In this document: one piece after another, positions 1 to 7,914 of the stretch
Position numbering within the stretch: position 1 is the first letter of the stretch
How the letters are laid out: each line of letters opens with the position of its first letter
Assembly: GCF_030866785.1 (NCBI RefSeq)
Contig: NZ_CP133018.1
Coordinates: 496,001 to 560,000, forward strand
Direction: 5' to 3'
Length of the DNA stretch: 64,000 nucleotides
Source: Agromyces protaetiae
GTDB lineage: Bacteria; Actinomycetota; Actinomycetes; Actinomycetales; Microbacteriaceae
The notes under the pieces: model-generated
What the model was told of the DNA's origin: nothing
Database searches by the model: none
The model's input: only the letters and a program-made list of their open reading frames with translations
Program-made: the position numbers and the translations under genes

Positions 1-2
1 TC

Positions 3-281
3 GTCGCCTTCCTCGGCCAGCCTGAGAACATGGCCGCGCTCACCATGACCTTCCCCGCCCGGATCAGCGCGTCCGAGGACCCGAAGTTCACGACCCCGGA
101 GCGTGCGGCCTACGCCGAACAGCTCGCCGAGCACTCCGTCCCGGCTCCGAACGACCCGCGCTGGACCGCGATCCTCCAGTCCGTGCACGACCAGATCCAG
201 CAGGTCGCCCTCGGCCGTGAGACCGCCGAGGGTGCCGCCGCGGCCATCCAGCAGCTCGCGGACGACGCGCTCGCAGGCTGA
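3..281 (+). CDS. ABC transporter substrate-binding protein, C-terminal fragment
   Basis: Only the last 92 codons are in the window; the start lies upstream. The helical, alanine/glutamine-rich end (ILQSVHDQIQQVALGRETAE followed by an AAIQQLADDA helix) is typical of the C-terminus of family 1 (sugar) extracellular binding proteins. It lies 11 bp before two sugar-type permease genes on the same strand, which supports its role as the binding protein that delivers substrate to that transporter. The identification rests on context and a short tail, so the substrate cannot be read. Confidence 0.75.
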   Translation, partial: VAFLGQPENMAALTMTFPARISASEDPKFTTPERAAYAEQLAEHSVPAPNDPRWTAILQSVHDQIQQVALGRETAEGAAAAIQQLADDALAG

Positions 282-292
282 ACGAGGACCCG

Positions 293-1177
293 ATGACGAT
301 CACCGCCCCCAGGCCGGTCCGGCCTGCCCCTCGCCGGCGACGGGCAGGCCACCCCGTGGCCCTCATGATCCCGGCCGCCGTGTTGACGGCCGTGCTGATG
401 CTCGTGCCGATCGTGTCGACGATCGTCCGGGTGATCGGCGACGGCGGCGAGGGGCTCGTGCGCCTCTTCGATCTGCCGAACATCTGGCCGATCATGCTCA
501 ACACCGCAATCTGGACCCTGGGGTCGGTCCTGGGCGGAATCGTCATCGGGTACCTCGGTGCACTGGTCCTGCAGTCGCCACGGCTCCGGCTCGTGGGCGT
601 CTGGCGGGCGCTCGTCATGGTGCCGTGGATCATCCCCGGCGTCGTCGCCGCGACCGTGTGGCGGTGGACACTCTCGACCGACTACGGGATCCTGAACCAG
701 ACCCTGCTCGATCTCGGCATCCTCGACGCCCCCGTCCGGTGGCTGTCCAACCCCGACATCGTCCTCATCGCGGTCGCGATGATCCAGATCTGGGTGACCG
801 CCCCGTTCGTGATGCTCATGGTGTCGGCGGCGCTCGCCGGCATCCCGGAAGAACGCTACGAGGCGGCCCGGCTCGACGGCGCCAACGCGCGGGTGATCCT
901 CTGGCACATCGTGCTCCCGGCGATCCGGACGACGACCGGCATCTGCGTGCTCACCCTCGCGATCTGGGCGCTCAACTCGTTCACGATCATCTGGGTCACG
1001 ACCTCGGGCGGCCCGGCAGGCGCCTCGACGATCCTGCCGATCCTGCTCTACCAGGCATTCCAGAACGGCGATCAAGCGCTCGTCTTCGCCGTGGCGATGG
1101 TGCAGCTGCTCATCGGCGCCGGATTCGCGGTGCTCTTCGCCCGCACCATGCGCACCGACCTGGAGGAACAGTCGTGA
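293..1177 (+). CDS. Sugar ABC transporter permease (MalF/UgpA type)
   Basis: A 294-residue inner-membrane protein with about six hydrophobic helices. The cytoplasmic EAA loop that contacts the ATPase is clear near residues 183-207 (EERYEAARLDGA, then the LP of HIVLP). It overlaps the next permease by 4 bp (GTGA), so the two are translationally coupled and probably form the heterodimeric channel. The N-terminus is Pro/Arg-rich (APRPVRPAPRRRRAG), as is common in actinobacterial MalF homologues. Substrate is not shown directly; the downstream acid-sugar dehydratase and oxidoreductases suggest a sugar, sugar acid or glycoside. Confidence 0.92.
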   Translation: MTITAPRPVRPAPRRRRAGHPVALMIPAAVLTAVLMLVPIVSTIVRVIGDGGEGLVRLFDLPNIWPIMLNTAIWTLGSVLGGIVIGYLGALVLQSPRLRLVGVWRALVMVPWIIPGVVAATVWRWTLSTDYGILNQTLLDLGILDAPVRWLSNPDIVLIAVAMIQIWVTAPFVMLMVSAALAGIPEERYEAARLDGANARVILWHIVLPAIRTTTGICVLTLAIWALNSFTIIWVTTSGGPAGASTILPILLYQAFQNGDQALVFAVAMVQLLIGAGFAVLFARTMRTDLEEQS

Positions 1178-2013
1178 CCCCCCGCATCGGCCGGACGCTC
1201 ATCGGCATCGGCATCTGGGCGCTGCTGGCGCTCATCCTCGTCTGGAGCCTCGCGCCCGTCGTGGTCATGGTCTTCACGTCGTTCAAGGCGCGCGGGGACA
1301 TCTTCTCGGTGCCTGCGCGGCTCCTGCCCGAGACGTGGACGCTCGACAACTACGTCTCGGTCTTCACGGCGAGCACGATGCCCCAGGCCCTGTGGAACTC
1401 GATCGTCGTCGGCGTCCTCGTTGCCGTCGCGACGCTCGTGTTCTGCTTCAGCGCCGGCTACGCGCTCGCGCGGTTCCGCTTCCGGTCCGCGCGCCCGCTC
1501 GCCCTGTTCATCCTGCTCGGGCAGGTCGTGCCGCTCACCGTCGTGCTGCTCCCGCTGTTCCAGATCATCTCCTCGGCGAACCTGCTCGACTCGACGATCG
1601 GCGTCGCGTTTGCGCACCTCGCGATCACGGTCCCGCTAGTGACGTGGATGGTGCGCAACCAGGTCGCGGCCATCCCAGTCGAGCTCGAGGAAGCGGCGAT
1701 GATCGACGGGGGATCGCGCTTCGACGCGGTCACCTACGTGACGCTGCCCATTTGCGCCCCAGGCCTCGCTGCGGCCGGCATGTTCGCCTTCCTGCAGTCG
1801 TGGCACGAGTTCCTCTTCGCGTCCGTGCTCACGAGCTCGGCCGCCTCCAGGACCGCGCCCGTGGCGCTCACCGAGTTCTCGAATGAGTTCAGCGTGGACT
1901 GGGGCGCCACGATGGCCGCATCGGTCGTGCTCACGGTGCCCATCGTCATCGCGTTCGTCGCGATGCAGCGCTACTTCGTCGGCGGGCTCACCGGGGGAGC
2001 GGTCAAAGGATGA
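1174..2013 (+). CDS. Sugar ABC transporter permease (MalG/UgpE type)
   Basis: Second permease of the importer, 279 residues. I place the start at the GTG that overlaps the stop of the upstream permease; the open frame runs far upstream but only as a shadow of the first permease. Features are an N-terminal helix, the periplasmic segment TWTLDNYVSVF typical of MalG-like subunits, and an EAA loop near residues 168-190 (VELEEAAMIDGGSRF). It overlaps the following dehydratase gene by 4 bp (ATGA). No ATPase is encoded in the visible part of the operon, so it may be upstream or a shared MsmK-type ATPase may serve. Confidence 0.92.
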   Translation: MTPRIGRTLIGIGIWALLALILVWSLAPVVVMVFTSFKARGDIFSVPARLLPETWTLDNYVSVFTASTMPQALWNSIVVGVLVAVATLVFCFSAGYALARFRFRSARPLALFILLGQVVPLTVVLLPLFQIISSANLLDSTIGVAFAHLAITVPLVTWMVRNQVAAIPVELEEAAMIDGGSRFDAVTYVTLPICAPGLAAAGMFAFLQSWHEFLFASVLTSSAASRTAPVALTEFSNEFSVDWGATMAASVVLTVPIVIAFVAMQRYFVGGLTGGAVKG

Positions 2014-3218
2014 GGATCGTCGACATCCGCTGCGCCCGCATCGGCCGCAGCCCGATCATCCGGGTCCTCACCGACGAAGGCATCGACGGGTTCGCCGAGA
2101 TCGAGTACTCGAAGCCGTACGTCGCCGACACGCTGCCCGTGTATCGCCGTTTGTTGCTCGGCGCCGACCCCACCGAGGTCGAACGCTGCATGCTGCGCAT
2201 CCGTCGGATGGGCGCGTCCAAGCCCTGGGGTGCGATCGTCTCGGCGATCGAGATCGCGCTCTGGGACATCGCCGGCCGTGCGCTCGACGTCCCCGTCCAC
2301 CGGCTGCTCGGCGGCAAGGTGCGCGATCGGATCCGCGTGTACAACGGCGGCATCCGAACCGATCTGGGAACGCATACGCCGGAGGACTACGCCGCATCGA
2401 TGGCGTACATGGCGGCGTCGCCGGAGGGGTTCTCGATCCTCAAGGAGGGCGTGGGACTGCACGGGTTCATGGCGCCGAACACGCCCGACTTCCTCTACGG
2501 CGACCTGCGTGAGGGTCCGCTGCACCCGAACCGCGGCTTCATCACGCCGAGCGCCGTGAGCCACATCGTCGACTGCGTGGCCGCGATGAAAGACGCGATC
2601 GGTCCCACGCGCCGACTCGCGCTCGACATGGGGCCGGGCTGGGTCGTCTCCGACGCCATCACGGTGCTGCGGGCGCTCGAGCCGTTCGACATCGCCTGGG
2701 CGGAGGACGTGCTCACGGGCGACTTCGTGCCGTGGAACGACGTCGCCGGCTATCGCGAGCTCACCTCCTCGGTCGCCGTGCCGACCCACACGGGCGAGCA
2801 GCTCTACCTGCGTCAGAACTTCCGCGAGCTCATCGAGCAGCGTGCCGTCCGGGTGATCGGGCCCGATCCCGGAGACGTCGGCGGGCTCGCCGAGCTGAAG
2901 TGGATCGCCGAGTTCGCCGACCTCTACGGCGTCGGCATGGCACCGCACGGGGTCAGTAGCGGTCTCTTGGGACTCGCCGCGCTCATCCAGGTGTCGGCGA
3001 CGCTCCCGGACAATCTCATCGCGTTCGAGTACCCGCTCGCGCAGGACCCGTGGTGGTACGACATCCTCGACGGCTTCGACTCACCGATCGTCGTCGACGG
3101 GTTCGTGCGTGTCGGCGACCGGCCGGGGCTCGGCTTCGAGTGGGACCGCGTCGCGGCAGCGAGGCACCTCGAGCCGGGCGCCGAGGACTTCTTCGACTGG
3201 AACCTTCCGGAGGACTGA
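2010..3218 (+). CDS. Mandelate racemase/muconate lactonizing enzyme family, probable acid-sugar dehydratase
   Basis: A 402-residue enolase-superfamily protein. The N-terminal capping domain (about 1-125) precedes a TIM barrel. Probable metal ligands are the Asp of LDMGPGW, the Glu of WAEDVL and the Glu of HTGEQLY; the His of MAPHGVSSG fits the catalytic base used by dehydratases of this family, and ILKEGVG holds a barrel lysine. Known members dehydrate aldonic acids such as galactonate or fuconate to 2-keto-3-deoxy acids. The adjacent aldo/keto reductase and Gfo/Idh enzyme would make the oxidised substrate. Exact substrate is not determined. Confidence 0.85.
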   Translation: MRIVDIRCARIGRSPIIRVLTDEGIDGFAEIEYSKPYVADTLPVYRRLLLGADPTEVERCMLRIRRMGASKPWGAIVSAIEIALWDIAGRALDVPVHRLLGGKVRDRIRVYNGGIRTDLGTHTPEDYAASMAYMAASPEGFSILKEGVGLHGFMAPNTPDFLYGDLREGPLHPNRGFITPSAVSHIVDCVAAMKDAIGPTRRLALDMGPGWVVSDAITVLRALEPFDIAWAEDVLTGDFVPWNDVAGYRELTSSVAVPTHTGEQLYLRQNFRELIEQRAVRVIGPDPGDVGGLAELKWIAEFADLYGVGMAPHGVSSGLLGLAALIQVSATLPDNLIAFEYPLAQDPWWYDILDGFDSPIVVDGFVRVGDRPGLGFEWDRVAAARHLEPGAEDFFDWNLPED

Positions 3219-3219
3219 C

Positions 3220-4170
3220 ATGCAGTGGACCATGAACCGGCTCGGGCGGAGCGGGATCGAGATCACCCCGCTGACGGTGGGCGGCGCGCCCCTGGGCTCG
3301 ATGCCCGGCAACTTCGGGTACGAGGTCGAGGCCGAGGCGGGTATCGCCACGGCCCAGGCGACGCTGACAGGCCCGATCCGGGCGATCGACACCTCGTGCG
3401 CCTACAGCCGGGGCGAATCCGAGCGGCGGATCGGCGAGGCGATCCGCCGCGTCGGCGGCGTCCCCGAGGACTTCGTGCTCGCGACCAAGATCACACGGGA
3501 TCTCGACACCGGCGACTTCTCGGGCGAGGAGATGCGCCGTGCGATCGCCGGGAGCCTCGAACGGCTCGGTGTCGACCGGGTGCCGCTCCTGTATCTGCAC
3601 GACCCTGAGAACACGACGTTCTCGCAGGCGACTGAGCCGGGCGGCCCCGTCGACGTCATCCGCGAGCTCAAGGACGCCGGCGTCGCGGGCGCGATCGGCG
3701 TGGCAGGCGGAGACACCGCCACGATTCTCGAGTACGTGGAGACCGGCGTGTTCGACGTGCTCCTGACCCACAACCGCTGGACGCTCGTGAACCGCACCGC
3801 AGACCGCCTCATCGACGCCGCGACCGAACGCGACATGGGCGTTGTCAACGCCGCGGTGTTCGGTGGGGGTATCCTCGCCGCCGGCAGTGACGGCCGCACG
3901 CGGTACGGCTACCGGGAGGCGCCCGCCGTGTTGCTCGACGCGATCCGCGAGATCGAGCGGCTCTGCGCCGAGGCCGACGTTCCGCTCGCGGCGGCCGCCG
4001 TGCAGTTCTCGGCGCGCGACCCGCGGATCGGGACGACGATCGTCGGGGTCTCCCGGCCCGAGCGCATCGCGCAGAGCGTCGCGCTCGTCGAGCGGGACAT
4101 CCCGGATGCCCTCTTCGACGCGATCGACCGCGCCGTCGCGCACCTGCCCGCCGATCTCGGCCCGCGCTGA
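3220..4170 (+). CDS. Aldo/keto reductase, probable sugar dehydrogenase
   Basis: A 316-residue (alpha/beta)8 NADP-dependent oxidoreductase. The start is the ATG one base after the dehydratase stop, with GGAGGA just upstream; the longer open frame is read-through of the previous gene. The catalytic tetrad is visible: Asp57 and Tyr62 (IDTSCAY), Lys90 (ATKITRD) and His127 (LHDPE). Homologues in sugar-acid pathways oxidise free aldoses such as L-fucose to lactones. In this operon it probably supplies the aldonate or lactone used by the neighbouring dehydratase; this is inference from context. Confidence 0.85.
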   Translation: MQWTMNRLGRSGIEITPLTVGGAPLGSMPGNFGYEVEAEAGIATAQATLTGPIRAIDTSCAYSRGESERRIGEAIRRVGGVPEDFVLATKITRDLDTGDFSGEEMRRAIAGSLERLGVDRVPLLYLHDPENTTFSQATEPGGPVDVIRELKDAGVAGAIGVAGGDTATILEYVETGVFDVLLTHNRWTLVNRTADRLIDAATERDMGVVNAAVFGGGILAAGSDGRTRYGYREAPAVLLDAIREIERLCAEADVPLAAAAVQFSARDPRIGTTIVGVSRPERIAQSVALVERDIPDALFDAIDRAVAHLPADLGPR

Positions 4171-4211
4171 CCCGCATTCGGCGTCTCGCCGACCCGCTGA
4201 AAGGACCCCGA

Positions 4212-5237
4212 ATGGCCATCCGCACCGCGATCGTCGGGTACGGCACCGCAGGCCGTGTCTTCCACGCGCCACTCATCGCCGCCGATCCGGCGTACGAGCT
4301 CGCGACGGTCGTCACCGGCTCGCCCGAACGCGCCGCAGCTGCGGCGGTCGCGTATCCGGGCGCGACCGTGGTCGGTGGCGCCGACGCGCTCTTTGCCCGC
4401 GCCGACGAGTTCGACCTCGTCGTCATCGGCAGCCCGAACGAGACCCACGCGCCGCTCGCGCTCCGCGCCATCGACGCAGGCAAGCACGTCGTCGTCGACA
4501 AACCCGTCGCCGTCACCGTCGCCGAGGCCGAGGCGGTCGTCGAGCGCGCATGGGCCCGTGGTGTGGTGTTCTCCGTGTTTCAGAACCGCCGGTGGGACGG
4601 CGACTTCCTCACGCTCCGGGACGTGCTCGCGTCGGGCGAACTGGGCGAGGTGCGGCAGTTCGAGTCCGCGTTCGAGTGGTTCGCGCCTGAACTCGGCGAG
4701 CGGTGGAAGGACACCGCCCCGCATGCCGCGGGCGGCGGCATCGCCTACGACCTCGCCCCGCACCTCATCGACCAGGCTGTGCAGCTCTTCGGCCCGGTCG
4801 CCGACCTGCACGCCGAGCTCGACGTCCGGCGCGCGGGCGGTGCCGCCGACGACGAGGCGTTCATCTCGATGCGACACGGGTCCGGGGTGCGGGCGCGACT
4901 GTGGATGAGCGCCGTGGCGCCCGCATCACGACCTCGCTTCCGGGTGGTCGGCGAGCACGGCGTGCTGACCTTCCACGGGCTCGATCCGCAGGAGCCGCAG
5001 CTCATCGACGGCGTTCGGCCCGGGGACCCGGGCTACGGTCGGCACGCCGACGGTCGAGCAGCCGAGCTCGAAGGTCCGAGCGGCGCCCGTCGGATCCCGT
5101 TGGCCGCCGGCGACTATCCCGCGTACTACCGCGCCCTCGCCGCGGCGATCACGGAGGGCCGGCCGGTGCCGGTCGATCCGGCCGACAGCATCGCTGCGCT
5201 CGCGCTGATCGAACAGGTTGTCGCCGGCGCACGATGA
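4212..5237 (+). CDS. Gfo/Idh/MocA family oxidoreductase
   Basis: A 341-residue NAD(P)-dependent sugar/polyol dehydrogenase. The N-terminal Rossmann fold starts with GYGTAGRVFHAPLI, and the segment KHVVVDKPVAV near residue 100 corresponds to the EKP motif, with Asp in place of Glu. The C-terminal domain carries GGGIAYDLAPHLIDQ, containing the usual Asp and His catalytic pair. An AAAGGA ribosome site lies 8 bp before the ATG. It closes the operon and probably acts on the imported sugar. Confidence 0.88.
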   Translation: MAIRTAIVGYGTAGRVFHAPLIAADPAYELATVVTGSPERAAAAAVAYPGATVVGGADALFARADEFDLVVIGSPNETHAPLALRAIDAGKHVVVDKPVAVTVAEAEAVVERAWARGVVFSVFQNRRWDGDFLTLRDVLASGELGEVRQFESAFEWFAPELGERWKDTAPHAAGGGIAYDLAPHLIDQAVQLFGPVADLHAELDVRRAGGAADDEAFISMRHGSGVRARLWMSAVAPASRPRFRVVGEHGVLTFHGLDPQEPQLIDGVRPGDPGYGRHADGRAAELEGPSGARRIPLAAGDYPAYYRALAAAITEGRPVPVDPADSIAALALIEQVVAGAR

Positions 5238-5329
5238 CTCGGATCGCGGTCCCGGAACCTCACTGTTCATCGAGGCGTGGAACCGAGGGTCGGCCCCGAC
5301 GTGGAGAAGTGGCCGCTGCACGCGGCACC

Positions 5330-5364
5330 CTGACGTTCGATCAGATCACGAGTATATTGGCACG
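5330..5364 (+). promoter_or_regulatory. Probable promoter giving a leaderless transcript
   Basis: CTGACG and TATATT are 17 bp apart, and the ATG of the next gene begins 6 bp after the -10 box, so transcription probably starts at or next to the start codon. Leaderless mRNAs are common in actinobacteria. No Shine-Dalgarno sequence is present before this ATG. Confidence 0.5.
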
Positions 5365-5676
5365 ATGAGCGACGAAACCGGACGACACATGTTCCGCTCG
5401 GCCATCTCATCCACCGAGGCATCGGTCAACGCACCCGATCCTGACGTTGCTCGTCGGGTATTCGAGATCGGCAGCTCGCTCCAGGAGCACCTGCTGAACG
5501 CGGCTCGGCTCGGCTCCGACCTCGACGCAGCACTTCTCGAGCTCAGCGCGAGCGGCAGCAGTGTCGAAAGCGTGGCGAACGAGGCACATGTTGACGTTGC
5601 ACTCGTTCAGCATGTGTTCGGTGGTCACCAAAGCCTGGATTACTTGCTCCGGCGGATGATCGAATCATCCCGGTGA
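5365..5676 (+). CDS. Small hypothetical protein with a possible helix-turn-helix
   Basis: 103 residues, soluble, no signal peptide, no family recognised. The ATG was chosen because a TATATT box lies 6 bp upstream; the frame stays open to 5218 but without coding character. The C-terminal half (DLDAALLELS, then SVESVANEAHVDVALVQHVF) has the alternation of a helix-turn-helix ending in a recognition-type helix, so it could be a small DNA-binding regulator. It is the last gene before a strong hairpin and is convergent with the secreted protein that follows. Confidence 0.6.
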   Translation: MSDETGRHMFRSAISSTEASVNAPDPDVARRVFEIGSSLQEHLLNAARLGSDLDAALLELSASGSSVESVANEAHVDVALVQHVFGGHQSLDYLLRRMIESSR

Positions 5677-5702
5677 GAGCGAGTCAAACCACCCAGGTCC
5701 GG

Positions 5703-5734
5703 GGATCGGCGTGCACAATAGTGCACGCCGATCC
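5703..5734. terminator. Bidirectional terminator hairpin
   Basis: A perfect 14-bp stem (GGATCGGCGTGCAC with its complement) closes a 4-base AATA loop. It lies between two convergent genes and could end both transcripts. Confidence 0.75.
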
Positions 5735-5739
5735 GGTCG

Positions 5740-6444
5740 TTACTTCTTCACGTGGCACTTCAGCTTGTAGTCCGGGTGGTATCGCGTCGAGACGTGGACA
5801 CCGTCCCGCACGAACAATTGAACTGAGACCCGCATCTTGCGCTCCTCAGACGAACTGCAAGGCGACGTGTACGCCAGAATCTTCACGCGGCTGAAGTCCT
5901 GTTGCGAGGGGCTCCTGTACGGACCCCGTTTCGTCTCCCAGATGAAGCATGCATCAGCCGCGCAAGTGTCCTCGAAAGTGACGACAACCCAGGATGGTGT
6001 GTGATCTCCCTCACAGGTCGCCCCACCACCCCACTCCAGGCCACCATTCACGACTCGCATCTCCGGGATCTGTGTCTCGCAATACCACGCATCCTCCGAC
6101 AAGATCGCTTCGCCATTGGCATCGCGCTCGATCGGCACGCTCGAGACAAGACTGCGCCCTTCGTCCGCCCAGGTCGTCAGCGTCAGATCTGGATCAGCCG
6201 GATCAGGATGGGTGGTCACACCCCCGCTCTTGTTCAAGAGCGCGCGCAGTTCGGCAGGATCACCAAACTCCTCGACGGCCACCCGTTCATCGGCATACGC
6301 GGTCGCCTCATCTTCCGTCTCTGCCCCCGCCGGGATTGCAGGAGCGACAGACAACGCGAGCAAAGCCCCCAGCATCGTTGTGAGGCGAACGCCGAGGCGC
6401 CGCAGTTTCCGCCGAGAGATCGGCTTCGCACTGGTCATGTTCAT
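5740..6444 (-). CDS. Secreted hypothetical protein
   Basis: 234 residues. The N-terminus has an Arg/Lys-rich segment (ISRRKLRRLG), a hydrophobic core and an ALSVAPAIPAGAE cleavage region, so it is probably exported by Sec. I chose the ATG at 6444, preceded by GGAGAGGG; an ATG two codons later is the alternative. The mature part has six cysteines, several probably paired by disulfides (CETQIPEM, GATCEGDH, DTCAADACF, SPCSSS, KLKCHVKK). No family recognised. It is a single gene, convergent with the small gene to its right in minus-strand terms, behind an AT-rich upstream region. Confidence 0.75.
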   Translation of the reverse strand: MNMTSAKPISRRKLRRLGVRLTTMLGALLALSVAPAIPAGAETEDEATAYADERVAVEEFGDPAELRALLNKSGGVTTHPDPADPDLTLTTWADEGRSLVSSVPIERDANGEAILSEDAWYCETQIPEMRVVNGGLEWGGGATCEGDHTPSWVVVTFEDTCAADACFIWETKRGPYRSPSQQDFSRVKILAYTSPCSSSEERKMRVSVQLFVRDGVHVSTRYHPDYKLKCHVKK

Positions 6445-6851
6445 TCTCGATACCCTCTCCGCTGAGCGCGACACTCAGCGATATGACCCTTCCCGATCAC
6501 GAACAGGAAGTCCAGTACTGAAATATTAAACAATAATAGGTTGGTGCGTACTGAGGTGGGGTGATCGCTGCTATCGAATGCCGCGAGGGTCTGTGGTGTC
6601 CCGTCGCCAATTCATGGAGTCGGCGCAGCCCCTCGATCGTCTATTGCTCGCCGAGGACGCGGGCGTAGAACTTGAGGACGTTCTGCATGGTTGGGTGAGT
6701 CCCTGCCTCAGTGCTTCAGGGGGTCGCGGGAAGACGTGCCCAGGGAGCATGTCGTCCTAGCCGAACCGGCAGACGGCTTGCTGTCGAAGCGTCAATGAGT
6801 GGGGCATCCTCGGTAGTGGCCGAGGTCAGTGCGTCGCACTACACGGGCCCA
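6445..6851. other. Intergenic region, no intact gene
   Basis: About 400 bp. An AT-rich stretch (roughly 6513-6540, with AAATATTAAACAATAATAG) stands out from the GC-rich surroundings and probably holds the promoter of the minus-strand secreted protein. On the minus strand at 6643-6688 a 15-codon frame MQNVLKFYARVLGEQ ends in TAG and stays open beyond it (TIEGLRRLHELATGHH), which may be a remnant of a broken gene. I see no intact reading frame with coding character. Confidence 0.5.
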
Positions 6852-7105
6852 ATGACTCCGAAGCTGGCGGACTACATGGAAGCGGGTAAGGCCTTCGATG
6901 CCGGCGAGCGCCTTGTGGCGGCTCACCAGCTCCTGCTCAGTGTCGATTCGAGACACCGGCGCAGACCAGGCCGGCACCGATTCAGCGTGGGACGAAGCTG
7001 GTGATCGCCGTGTCAGCGACATTCACGGCGGCGCGGCCAAGCTCGTCGATGGTCGCGAGGCTCACGTTCGTGTACGTGCCGAGGTCGCCGCGTCCCGCTA
7101 CCCCG
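6852..7105 (+). pseudogene. Frameshifted antitoxin relic (addiction module component, TIGR02574/PF09720 type)
   Basis: Frame 1 from the ATG at 6852 reads the usual antitoxin front half, with a helix of acidic/leucine residues ending ERLVAAHQLLLSVD. At about 6948 one extra base shifts the frame; the other frame then continues as RDTGADQAGTDSAWDEAGDR and RRVSDIHGGAAKLVDGREAH, which matches the back half of the family (an aW..E..rRv.ei.sG...l pattern). The stop has also been lost, and the frame runs on into the next gene. No ParE/RelE-type toxin gene is adjacent. Confidence 0.65.
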
Positions 7106-7170
7106 GCGGGGGTTGTACCCCGCACCGACATCTCCGCCGAGTCGACGCCGGCCGAACGAATCGACGCGGC

Positions 7171-7914
7171 ATGCACTCTTCCCCGCCGCGCACCAGAGCC
7201 TGGCACGCGAACTCGACGTCGAGGTTCGTGCTCGGTGCAACTGCAGCCGCCGTGTTCTCGGCACTGGTGATGACCGGGGGCTCCGCGGCGGCCGAGGAGA
7301 TCCCCAGCAGTCCCTCCGCTGTCATCGAGTTCCCGCCCGGACTGACCATGCGAACCCTCGAGACCTCCGGCGCGGGCTCGATCCTGATCTCAGGATGCCC
7401 TGCCGGCGGCGCAGTGACCGTCGAGAGCTACTTGGAGGTCCCCCTCGGTAACGATGAGACGTCGTCGCTGCCGGTGTCGGTGTTCCCCGCCTTGACCGTC
7501 CCCGACGATGGCGTCGTCGCCCTCCCGCTGCTGCCCTTCACTGAGTTCCTCAACACGGTCCGACCGATGGCCGCGGCGCAGTTGGTGGTCGCGGCCCGGT
7601 GCGACCTCGGCGGTCCGTGGGTGAGCCGGAACGTGCCGCTCGGCGGCGGCTTGGGTGCAACTTCGCCGACGCAGGTCCCGCCACGGCCTGCGCCAGCCGC
7701 ACCCACCCCCGCAGCGGACTGCCACGCCACACCAGGCGAGCACACCTCAGCCGCCGTCCCGGTTGAAGCCGGCCGATCCGTGCTCCCCGAAACCGGTAGT
7801 CCGACGGGCCTGACCGGCCCCATCGGCGTCGGTGTCCTGCTCACGCTCATCGGCGGCGGGATGATCGCCCTGCGATCGTGGGTGGACCCACATCATCGGG
7901 CGGCCAGAGACTGA
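7171..7914 (+). CDS. LPETG-anchored surface protein
   Basis: 247 residues. The N-terminus has a hydrophobic export segment (RFVLGATAAAVFSALVMTG) and an AAAEE cleavage region. The C-terminus has the complete sortase signal: LPETG at residues 205-209, a hydrophobic helix (GPIGVGVLLTLIGGGMIAL) and a basic tail. The middle is Pro/Ala-rich (PPRPAPAAPTPAA). I chose the ATG at 7171; the open frame further upstream belongs to the antitoxin relic. No sortase gene is nearby, so a housekeeping sortase must act. It overlaps the convergent dehydrogenase gene by 22 bp. Function beyond wall attachment is unknown. Confidence 0.75.
   Translation: MHSSPPRTRAWHANSTSRFVLGATAAAVFSALVMTGGSAAAEEIPSSPSAVIEFPPGLTMRTLETSGAGSILISGCPAGGAVTVESYLEVPLGNDETSSLPVSVFPALTVPDDGVVALPLLPFTEFLNTVRPMAAAQLVVAARCDLGGPWVSRNVPLGGGLGATSPTQVPPRPAPAAPTPAADCHATPGEHTSAAVPVEAGRSVLPETGSPTGLTGPIGVGVLLTLIGGGMIALRSWVDPHHRAARD

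Noticed and set aside
103..1173. N-terminal extension of the second permease (636-residue open frame)
   Set aside because: It runs through the first permease gene in another frame and is Arg/Pro-rich; the GTG at 1174 gives a normal permease.
6643..6688. Minus-strand frame MQNVLKFYARVLGEQ ending in TAG
   Set aside because: Too short and without ribosome site; possibly a gene remnant, but I cannot name the family.
6898..7170. Single 338-residue gene joining the antitoxin half to the LPETG protein
   Set aside because: The first 90 codons match the second half of an antitoxin whose first half is in another frame; an export signal starts only after 7171.
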